Source: Anisakis pegreffii (taxonomy: Eukaryota > Nematoda > Chromadorea > Rhabditida > Anisakidae). Taken from it: a DNA stretch of 64,000 nt. The position numbers were made by a program, and so were the translations under genes. The notes below the pieces were generated by a model. The model was given only the letters and a program-made list of their open reading frames with translations, was not told where the DNA came from and searched no databases. The DNA lies in the NCBI GenBank assembly GCA_035041965.1, contig JAPYMA010001453.1, forward strand, positions 96,522 to 160,521, given 5' to 3'. Below, piece by piece: positions 37,301 to 48,300 of the stretch. Numbering within the stretch: the first letter of the stretch is position 1; each line of letters begins with the position of its first letter.

Positions 37301-40300
37301 AACAGTGATAATGGTAGTTATAAGAGGAATACCTGAGCAGAGCGAGTTGATCTCCGATTAATTCCATTTGATCTTGCATTTTGAAGTCTTCATCTCGATG
37401 TTTCCGTAGACGTTGCATTAGACGCGCAAAGCCAATGTCATCGTATTGCACTCGAAGATGGGCATGTGAACCAGCGTTTCCCATGTTCCAGTGCACCGCA
37501 CGAACATGAGCACGTGGAGGACACTGCTGCTCGTATGCTGAATCAATTCAATTTCTTCGTTCAGTCGCTTTGTTAACGCTCATTTCATGTAAAAGCTTGC
37601 TTATGACCAAATATCGCCATGACTGTCCTATTCACCCAAGTCCCTTTGATACCAGGTTTCGTCATCGCACTTTCGACCAATTTCAACACCTTTTTCGTAT
37701 TCCAGAACACATTCTCTATGTTTAGTTGGTACAATGACCGAATTCAATCGAAATTCCCAAATCAAAATCGTTCAACAACTGAAAATGTCATTAATTGACC
37801 CGGTTTGATCCACTTTAGGGTTTCGTTTCGTACTTTATAAGAGTTCTTATAATCGCTGTAAATGAACGGAATTGGCCATGAATAATTGAAATCGCTGGGG
37901 GGTAACAGCTTGAACTCGTTGAATGGTTGTTGCGAGAAGCTTGCCGGAGCCATCAGTTGATTATTCGTTACAGTCACCAGTGGGAAACCCTGTAAATATT
38001 CATCTTGTTCGATATGCAGATCAAACTAACAGTTTTTCTTCAAACACCTTGGTTTTATTTCTCATTCCTGATCTAGAAGGATGTCCAACAACATGTACTT
38101 ATCGTTCTATTTCGTTTTTTTCCTCTGAACTATGAGCTGTGAATCGAGATGTAAATCATGTTCCCTGTCGTTGAGAGAGTTGAAGGTGAACTGGACATGT
38201 GCACAGCTTGTACTGCTCTCGCTCACACACTCTCGTGAGATTGATCAGAATTTAGGAGAAATCACCTGTTGAAGGAACCACGGATTAAGAAACAATGACG
38301 CGTCTATAGGGCGGCCACACCAATCCGACACGTTTTTCGAATGCTAAAATCAAACCAAAAAAATGGAATTATTCACTATGAGTGATAAATGATAATCTTA
38401 TTTGCAATATCCTCCACAGTGCAGCTGTTTACGCTGGCATCTGTGTATGGTTAATGCATATTACAGTCAATCTATTAATATATCCAGCCTGTCGTGTTTA
38501 TGAAAGACTTTGCTGTGTGCTCATAACGCCCTCATTATTGTCAGTTTAAGGTGATTCCAACGAAAAGTTGCGTTCAACAAACAATTGCATTACAGCAGTG
38601 AATTCAGCGAATAGCATTTCGTGATCTGCGTTCGAGAATTGATACTTCTTGATGTAGGCTTGCAATGATGAACGGAAATTGTCCGCTCCAAGCACCGAGT
38701 AAATCATTCGCAGCACTGATGCACCTTTTCCATAGGTTATTACTGAAGAGAACGATCAGTCTGAAGTAACGTTAAACACCACATCATATCAAATCATCAC
38801 GCTTTAATCCTACATAAGCTAGTGGTAATGTCGTGTCCCGTTATAAGGTTGTACTTAAGGATTCGACACAACCTCCTATTGTTGTCACTGTCATTACTAT
38901 CATTATTATTACTCTGATTATTTGTTCATTAAAAATCAGACTTACGGTCGAATTCCGGTCCATTATACGCATACAAAGGATGTGAGCGTTTTATAATTGC
39001 ATCAAGCCGAAGTGATGGTTGAATCCGTTGTGTTAACCATTTCGTTAGCTTCAGTTAGAAATTGAAAATAATCTCACTAATCGCGGCAGTTAAAATAATA
39101 GCAGCAATAAAAAACTAATAACAATGATTAAATTTTGTTGCTTTTATCTCATTGCCTACTCTTAGATTTCAGTAAAACAGTGCATGCCTTCACTTCATAA
39201 AGGAGAGGTGAAAAATTATAGTTGGGACTGGAACATAGAGATCAGTTTGAATAGAGAGAAATCACGCCGGATTCGATCAACAAGATTAGTTGATGAGTGC
39301 GAGAACATATTCGTGCCTTCTGCGTAGGTACTACAACGTGGGAAGGATATTTGAACATGGATAATGGTTGAAATTTCTAGGATAATTGCTATGTAATGCT
39401 AATAAACACAATAAACAAATACGTACTATGTACGGTTTCTGTTGTGGAATTGCCATGCGCATATTGAATCGCTCAAAGAAAGCTGCAAAACCCTCCTGAA
39501 GGAACAGATCATCCCACCACATCGCCGTCACCGTATCACCGAACCACTGATGCGCTAGCTCGTGACATATCACCTTTGCGGCCGCTTGTCGCGCATCCGT
39601 CGTTGAATCCTGAATTCAACACAAATCCGGCATTAGTATCGAAAAAGTGACCTTCGAATGAATGTTGCCGATTCGCTTCTCGAAAGCTGAATACCATTCA
39701 GTGTCATTGATGAGCTGAATGAATTGAAAAATTTATTGCTGACAAACCAACCTTTGGATGAATTGCAACGAATTGGTATTTATAGATAATAAGACCGTAG
39801 TTCTCCATAGCACCCGCAACAAATTCCGGTAAACCGAGTTGATCTGAAAGTGAATTCGTACCTCGTTAAACAAGCTTCCTACCATATCAGTTCAGCACCA
39901 TAATCAATGAAAAATTGCACGATTGGCATGAATGTTTTATTTGTTTCCTGAGAATTGCCAGCAGATATCTGAAAATAAGCATTATCGGTTAGCAACATTT
40001 TTTTCTACTAAAAGCAGAGAATCTGTTATGTCTGATGGTATGTAGAAGTCATCCTGTTCCTGAGGATTTCTAAGGATACAGGTAGCATCAAAAGGGTACA
40101 TCAGGACATTCCCATTGTAACAAACTATTGATCAACATAGAGATCAAATGCAAACATCTTGCAGCAATTGCGAAATCGCTCAGTTATATGAAATAATTAT
40201 TATCGGCTAGCAACGAAATCCTCTAAAAATCAGTTATATTTACAGAAATGAGCATTATTGGTCAACAGCATGTGTTTTTTTTTTCAAATCAGAGAATCTA

Positions 40301-43300
40301 TTCCGTTTGACGAAATCTGCAAACTGTTATCGTCTACGAGGATACAGCAGGCGAATGAGATACTCCCTGCGTTCCCATGATTAAAATATTTGTTCAATAC
40401 TGAAAAGAAACAGCTTCACCTGACTTTATGTATGGATAAGGGTAATTCAAGTACACTCCCAGTGTGTGGAGACACTTTGCAGCGACATCAACTGCAAATG
40501 TGAGATAATCCTCCTGCCCGGTCCACCCCCAGATTCGAACCTTCAATGAACAAACAAATGAAGATGATTCTTATATACAAGGTCAGAGTGATAGATGGAG
40601 CATTTGCTAATAGGCAAAGATATCGATTTCTTGTGATTGTGGTGGTCATCGCCCCTGTTAGGTTTCCCAACCCGTTATTTTGTCACTTCTGCTTGTAAGG
40701 TTCTTCCTCTCCTATTTATGGAATCCAGATTACTTGTACGTACTTATGCAGAGGCGTGACAAGCACATAACTCGAATAACATATGATTTCGCGAGGGAGC
40801 GCGAAAGAGACGATTCGTGAGGGACACCAAAGTGATATGTGAAATCAACTTTCAAATCTGTACTTTAGCTGTATATCTATAAGATGTACACGGATATCAT
40901 GCACTATCGATTCGGATGATGAAACTTAACTTTCGTATATCTTATTTAGACGATCTTCTTCCTTTTGTGTTGGTATCATGCTTTGTGTTTCGATATATAA
41001 AGCTGTGTTATTACAAAACAAGCGCCGAAATATGATCACAAGATCAAGTGGAACATTTCAAGTGATTTCAGAGAAGAATTGTCTCTAACATGAACTCACC
41101 AAAGTACCGTCCTCATTAACCGTATGTGCATTCACATAGGGCCCTATAGCGAACGCGACGAGATATGTGGACATTTTGAGTGAGGGCGGAAACTGAATCA
41201 CTTCCCAGCTGAAAATAGCACTGGTCATAGTTGAACTTAATTGAGTTATAGTACATCTGTGTAAGTCCGAACAAATTCATTGCTTATACATTTTACTTCA
41301 ATGCACCATGATGAAAGGTCTCTCGAACGCTCGGTACGATCATCTATCGGAGTTCTTCACGAGCATAATGCTATACTCTATGAATTCAAGTACAATAAGG
41401 TTGCAAGGCCAACGATTTTAGTTAATATTTGTATTCATTTCGTACATCTCATCTTAACCGAACTTAAGATTCTGAAGTACGATTTTGTGCAAAATTCACC
41501 CTTCCTCAGGCCACGGTACTGCCGGTCGTTCCATCGTATTCGCCAAAGCGACCAAACCTTTCGGATAAATCAGGGTGATATGGAAGTAAGCCTTATAAGC
41601 AGGTTCATCCAGGCACGGGAATACCCATCGAGCTCTCGCTGGTTCCATATGAGTGGCTAACATGAAACTGAAAATTGGAGTGCATATGTTCAAAGTACAT
41701 GCTCTAGAATCGGTATTTCAAAGTAATTCGCTCTTATGATGAGAAAATCAAGTTGGAGAAAAATTTTCGAATTCTACTGCCTTCGTTTTAATGGCATACA
41801 AATTACGATTTATATCGATCCATTAATCTTCGCGATCGATCAGCCGATATTGATGGAAAATTCGAAATATTTCGAGATTTAGCACCTGCTTTCCTTTACA
41901 CTCTCCATTTGTTGAGGGAAGAATAACTTATAGAATGTCCACCTGACATATCCAGCAGTCAAAAACTTACTGAGCCGTTCCATTCGGCTTATCCAAATAT
42001 GCGGTGTAATAGAGTCCGGTTTCAGTGTAGTTATGTATTTTACCATTGTATTTAAACTGCAGCATATACTTGTTCCCAACCCTGAGATTGTTGCCCGTTT
42101 GGATGATCTGCCAGAAGTTTTGATTATGACCAGTCCGAATTCATGTCTCGATTAGAATTGATCAATTTTGATCAGATTATGACTACTCATCAACTTATCT
42201 CAATTCATCAACTTTTTATCAAGACTGTCCGTATCAGTTGTCTGATGTTGTAATATTCCTCAATCTCAGAACTCGATAACAATCACATAGCAATGAGCGT
42301 ATTCCTCACAAAACTAACTGATCACCTCGTTAAGTAATTCTGAGTAAATAATCAGAGGCTCATCTGCATCCTGATAAGCGTATGAAACTTTTCACCGATT
42401 TTTACGATTCAATAAACGCTCACAATATGATTTAAGGTCTCGTTGAATGACCAATGCGCATTGCTGATCAGCTCTTTACCGTTGTCATTCAGAAGCTTTA
42501 TGTTCGAGTAGGTGAGATAAAATGAGTGTAGAGTGACGCTGTCTGTTGCATTCATAACTTTGAAAACAAACGTGCATATTCCATCGAATGTCATATTATT
42601 TTCTGGAATAGACCTCGTGAATTTTGATTAGATCCGTTGTTGAGTTTGAAGCTCTTCAGGGTTTTGCATCAATCCTTATAGAGTCTCTATTTTTACAAGC
42701 ACTCAGCTTTTTTATTTCTAATTGATTCACTCGAGAAGTTTTTTGCTCTGCAGATATATGAATCATTTCAAAAAGTTAAACTGTACTGAAATACTGACGG
42801 TACTTCTGATATCGGACAGTGAACGTGTGCATAATGATAGGGTTATATTCAATCATGCTTTTGGATCGCCTGCATTGTTGATTTGTTCTGATTTACGACA
42901 TAGATGCTTGCATACATACCTCCTGTAACAGGGACAACATCGTTTGGAAAATACGGCTGAATCCGAATAAAATATTCGATTGGCTCAACGATAGGTGGTA
43001 TGCGACGGGCACGTTCACCCACTGACCCAGGCAAGAATGAATCATCCATGTTGTAGAGTTTATGCCCACTTTGGAATTCATCTGAATGACTCAAATTCCA
43101 TCAGATCACCTTGCATAGGAAACGAAATTCAGTTGAATGTTCTAAGTCACAGTACCAACTCATTACAGGGTTAATTATTGTAACTGCCTCTCCCGTTTTC
43201 CAAAATATGTGCATTTCATTCCTTAACATCATCAACTTCAGACTCCTTATTCAATTGCGACATTCATTTCGCATGCAATAAACTCAAACTTAAAGAAGCC

Positions 43301-44271
43301 AGCATTTCTGGTAAAACTGAATGTTTTCAACTTGTTCCATTTTCATCACCTTTGAAGAAATTCAGAATGCATAAAATTGATTTCAAGCTACGAGTGAGTA
43401 ATAGATAAGTGGATGAGACGAGATTCGTTGTTGAACAATCAAGCAAAAAAGTATTTGAATGTCTTCTTTATCTCATAGTCTCATTAAGTATCAATGTCAC
43501 TTTTTGTCATCGCATCAATCGCATTTACTATGCAATGGTTTTGGTGATACGATTATACTATCTTTACACACATTCCGTTTCGTTATTAATTTCAGTCTGC
43601 TATCAGATAAACACATTTGATTACACAATTAGATGAATTAAAAAACCATAGCAGTGGAATGTGCTTGGTCTTTCATTTGTGTGTCTTTAATAACGACTAA
43701 AAATAATCGAAGCTGAACATTCTCCAAAACTCGAAGTCAACACTGATATAATGGAGAGTGTCATCTCAAGATTAGTAATGAACTAATAATGTATATTTAA
43801 GTTGTTAACCACTTCGATAAGAATTGTGATGATTTTGAAAGATCTTTCAGTTGAAAATGATAGCAGTAATATTAATTAATAATGCAATCTGGAAAAAATT
43901 TGAGCCCCCATCGTCAGTTCAGAATTCTAGAGATTGGATTGAGGACTGGATGTTCAGACGAACAAATTCAATATCTTTTATAAGTAGAGCGAGCAATCGA
44001 ATCACTCGCTGCGCTATGACGTCCTATCAACATGGTCAGGTAACTTCATGAGGTTTCCATCGCTAACTTCTGAGGTTTCTGAAGCTTTTGAATGTTAGCT
44101 TCAACAGAATGCCCCGTCAAAATTACGCTTCAGAGCGAAACTGAACTTACAGCCGGCATTTTCGTAACGAGTTGGATCCACGTCGAAAGCATCAGACTGG
44201 AAATCATTTTGTCCACTTGTGATGCCGAGGATCAGCATGAATTGCAGCAGTAACAAGCGAGTAGATGCCAT
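27495..44271 (-). CDS. Gene C: secreted double-domain M1 aminopeptidase-like protein (40 exons, 1871 aa)
   Basis: A 40-exon minus-strand model joins in one frame of 1872 codons, from ATG 44271 to TAA at 27497-27495. Exon 1 (44271-44151) gives the signal peptide MASTRLLLLQFMLILGITSG and an acidic propeptide-like stretch; an in-frame ATG at 44289 would add six residues. Module I (exons 2-19) has GAMEN 343-347, HELAH 379-383 and Glu 402. The linker is exon 20 (34962-34842). Module II (exons 21-40) has GAEEH 1258-1262, HETVH 1294-1298 and Glu 1317. It has the same 40-exon layout as B and D with nearly identical exon sizes. No terminal membrane anchor is seen, so a secreted protein is predicted. 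One junction is odd: exon 19 ends CAG with GC, not GT, at the position where B and D have GT. It is divergently arranged with gene D and likely shares upstream control. Confidence 0.9.
35576..43081 (-). other. Gene C module I (canonical M1 unit), exons 2-19
   Basis: Exons 2-19, high to low: 43081-42920, 42602-42424, 42107-41971, 41667-41500, 41208-41100, 40540-40420, 39843-39752, 39609-39427, 39048-38946, 38742-38594, 38343-38266, 37989-37800, 37537-37333, 37113-36948, 36687-36611, 36481-36347, 36248-36066, 35771-35576. GAMEN is at 39814-39800 and HELAH at 39564-39550, followed by [20 protein letters not shown]; the catalytic Tyr is in LITYGKGAS. The N-terminal blocks NNMTFDG and [17 protein letters not shown] are intact. 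The start of exon 10 is read from a weak acceptor and is the least certain border. Confidence 0.87.
39966..40400. repeat. Diverged direct repeats inside intron 7 of gene C
   Basis: The motif ATTATCGGTTAGCAAC with a following T-rich run and CAGAGAATCTgTT recurs in altered form at about 39978, 40196 and 40248. Copies 1 and 3 are about 275 bp apart and also share a later GGATACAG block. Recognised by eye only; no family is assigned. Confidence 0.4.
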
Positions 44272-44945
44272 CTTCGCACGGGGCATCATACGTGATGGAA
44301 CGACTAAACAATGGTAGTAATAATAATTATCATTACCAATCCCAGGTGATAACGGCAACTTTTATGGTTGCACTCACACAAAAAAAATCAAAAATCATGT
44401 TCGAAGATATCAATTTCTTCATTCTCAATGTCATAATATTTTCATTAATGTTGTTTTATAACCAATTTCATTGTACTGTTAACATGAATATCGTTTTTAG
44501 TAGCATTCTATTGATTTTGACATATTTCGGGAGGGGAATTGATGCTGTTTAATTACTGAAAATAATGTGTCATTCATAACTGAGGGTCGGTTTCAGTGCA
44601 GTTTATCAATGGTGATTTTATGATTAATGAAATACTTGTTCTCAACAGTGCAGACATGATTTTCATTAGATCATAACATGTAAAAGGAAGAGCACATCAG
44701 ATTTACATTTCAGTTTTGCATTAATCAGGAGAACAAAGAATGAGGAAGCGAAAAGTTGAAGAAAGCATAATTTTCTCACAATTTGTCACATAGTTTTTTG
44801 TCTTGTCGGTCATGTTTCAGTCACATAATGTTTCTGATTATCTCAAGTAGAGTGTTGATATCACTAACAACTGTTCCTTCCATCTGCTATTTCGAGTGGT
44901 TTGAACAATCACAGTACATAAGTCGGTTCCCCAAACATTAGAAAC

Positions 44946-44980
44946 TTGATAAAACGATAATCGAGATAGCTTGATAAAAC
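44946..44980 (+). promoter_or_regulatory. Cluster of four GATA-type sites between genes C and D
   Basis: Within 35 bp the plus strand reads TTGATAAAACG, then CGATAAT, GAGATAGC and a second TTGATAAAACG. In C. elegans, intestinal genes are typically driven by GATA factors binding TGATAA. A gut expression link is inference; the motif cluster itself is directly visible. Confidence 0.4.
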
Positions 44981-45323
44981 GAACGTAATCGAATGAATCG
45001 AGACCAAAAAGCATCTGAATCAATGTCAAGTCAAGGAGTATGACATAATCACCCGATCATCTTCATACTATATGATTCTTAAGGTTAGTATTAATCAAGC
45101 AAAAAACACTCTGGTTTATTTGCTCACGTATGCTCTTAGCGTTGAAATGAAGCGAGATTATTGCTTATCTGAATCGAGTGCATTTGCCCTTCATTCCACA
45201 CCTTATTTTTCACGACGACGTTAAATTAGTCGGGTGATCATTGAGACCTGAGTGACTGTGAACGGTTACTTCTTAACAATCAAAGACACAGTAAGCTGTT
45301 GGCCCTGAAAACGTCTCTTCTGC

Positions 45324-45328
45324 TTCAG
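45324..45328 (+). promoter_or_regulatory. Possible trans-splice acceptor before gene D
   Basis: CTTCTGCTTCAG ends at 45328, 17 bases before ATG 45346, the spacing expected for a nematode spliced-leader acceptor. It is a sequence match only. Confidence 0.3.
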
Positions 45329-45345
45329 ACAACGCTGAAAACAGA

Positions 45346-48300
45346 ATGCTGATCACTTGGCTTCTGTTACTCTCAACGATATATTCGACAGTTCTTTCGA
45401 GTGAGATTCCAATCGACGAACTGAAATGTAAGTGGTATCATTGCTTCATCTTGATTATTCAAATGTTGGGCTATCGCAAAAGTGCAATTGTAAATTTTTG
45501 GTTATCAAAAATCGTTGCGTCATTAACACCACAAATTTTTGTAAGTGAATGCAGTCATGATTATACTGATTGTAATGACATATCAGCAACTCAATTAAAA
45601 TTCGGTTGTGATACGAGTAACTTAAGAATAATAAGCAATTCATCTATACATAATGTCGTATCTCCTTTCTGATCACTCAACAAGTCTGTTGTGTTCATAA
45701 CTTTCGAGATCTGCACACTAACTTCTAGTTGAGATGTTATTGGTCTGAGCAACCATTATCATATTGAGGTGGAGACTTAGCTTACGATTAGCATGGATGA
45801 CCACATCAGACTGATAGTGATCAATTTCTTACTATTATCCTTCAACTAATCACATTGCAACACTTGCACATGCACGAAGCAACCTCATTCTCTGCACATT
45901 TAGCACACACTATTCAAAGCATTCATCACCTACGTCCGTCCCATCCTCGACTACTGTTCCATCATATATTCCCCCATTGATGTAAATAATGTAAATATTC
46001 TTGAAAATGTACAGAGATCTTACTCGAGGAATGTTTATAATCGTTGTTGTATCACACCATGCAGTTATATGGATCGTATTAAAAAATTTGATATTGTTAC
46101 ATTAGAACTGAAACGACTTCAATTTGATTTGATATTTGTTTATAAAATACTTCATTCTCTGATCGATGTAAAAATGGAATCACTCTTTGAATACACGCAC
46201 AGTCACACAAGAGGACACGCACATCGTTTAAAAGTTTCGTATTTAGCACATACCAACAAAGTGTCCCAATTCTTCGCGCATCGCATCATAAGCACCTGGA
46301 ATGCACTGCCTCAAGAAGCAGTAGAGGCCAGCACGCTAGCGTGATTCAGATCACACCTCACGGCACTATCCTATAATCTGATAAAAAGTTCTCTGATTCG
46401 CAGCTGAAGTTCCTCATCTCATTCAAACAGTTTCTATGCTTGAACTTCCTTCTCACATATGTCCCATAACTGTATTTTTTTTGTTATTATTATTATTAAT
46501 TTGTTATTATTTTTTACTTATTCAAGCAACCGGCATGATGTCAGTGCGTTCCGCCTTGCATGCTGTATTATTGCTTGCACATATTTCTTACTCAGCAATA
46601 AAACTATCACTATCAATATCAATCTGCTGGCTGATGTCGTGATCATAACTGCTGACTGATCAAATCAAATCAACATGACCCTTGTGTGAGAACGATCCAA
46701 AGAAAAAATGCTAGAATACAGATTGATTCGCATGTGAATAGAACTATGGTCGCGTGTTTGTTCAGTTCTTATCACTCGCCTTATCAAATTTTTGTGATGA
46801 ATGTTTATCAATCACGACTACCGTTCTATTAAAACTGCTGCTATCTTTTTCAATTCACCATCCATCATATGATTCACCACCCACTAAAAGAAACAATGTC
46901 GTGGAAATAGAGACTGAATTAGTTTGAAAGTGCTTGCACCAGCAAAATTACTTGATTATGTAGCAATATACAGATAATGCATACAGCAGAGATTGCAGAA
47001 ATCAATGGCATACACGAGGTGGTTACGGCCTCGCTGATAAGAGAGGAACTCTGATCCCAAATAGTTTTTATTCGTACCAAATATTGAGCAACCGGCCAAC
47101 ATGCGTTCATATGTGCCTCTTCAGTTGAAAAAAAATGCTAACAAGATAAGAGCATCACAACAGAAGTGTATTAACATGATTTCGCACGTACCCTGAAATA
47201 AGTACATCATAATGCTCTAAATAACTCATTTCACCCTCCTCATACAGTACCAATGTTGTCAACATGAGAAAAAAACTGGAATTAGTTAGTTTTTCAAAGG
47301 AGTTGTCCCGTTGATTTGCTATTGATCAAGTCTTAACATGCGATAGAGAGGTTACAGGAGTACAATAATAAGTGGAATCATTCGTAGGTCACATTCTCTG
47401 GATAACGAAGTTTGATCTATTCGGTTATCAATCGTCGATTTGAAAGATGCGATTTTTGGAAAAAAACTTCCGGAATCTGCAGCAAAATCACACAATTTGC
47501 AGATGAAACAAAGGAATTTCATTATTCTGGATCAGTCTCGGCGAGGGATGTTTTGCCAGGAACACTTGGGGAGCGAGCACGGCGCATTCCGCCGATTGTA
47601 GAGCCGTTGCACTATTATATTCGAGTAACACCCTACTTCCAGAACGACTTCGTTCCCATACCCAAAGGTGTTCAATATTTCAAATTAGATTGATTTTTGT
47701 CATTCCGATGGAATTCAGTTTACTCGAGAAAGTTTTCACGAGGATCATTCTTCGCGTTATTTTTGAGATGCATACAGATCAAATCTTACCAGTATTTCAT
47801 TCATAAAAAGATTTTTCAATCCTTAGAATGGATAATATTCTGAACGGAGAACATCTTAAACGCAGAATCTTCGCGATTTTTCACATAATATAATTCGATT
47901 TAGCTCAGAACTGCAGAACTTGAACGCTTGCTCACGATCAGCACATCGTGAGAGTGTTTTAGATTTTGTGAGATTTCAAATTAAATGGTTTTGACAGCCG
48001 AATTTTGATTAGTCTCTTATGAAACTGCGCTCAATCCTGCTAACTTCTCCAGTCAACAAACTTTAACTAAAAACACCCTGAATCGAGAAAATACCTATCC
48101 GAAAATTATCTCGATGATCATCCTTCTAACTAAAATATTTCTGCTCTGATCCGAAGTTTAGTCCTTAAGTAGAATAGCTGTCTGAAACCAAAACATTCTT
48201 AAGGCCAAAAGTAGAGATTTTTTCAAGGCAATCTGTTACTGACAAACTTAAATGAACGAAAAAAAACGATTGAATCACATTAACAGATCGCAACATGACA

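Larger units (their letters stand above)
44272..45345. promoter_or_regulatory. Shared upstream region of divergent genes C and D
   Basis: About 1.07 kb separates the two start codons, which read outwards. It contains no supported gene. GATA-type sites are found on both strands, most notably the cluster at 44946-44980. A TTTAG acceptor-like site precedes the gene C start at about 44311 and a TTCAG precedes the gene D start at 45324-45328. No TATA box could be assigned with any confidence. Confidence 0.5.
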
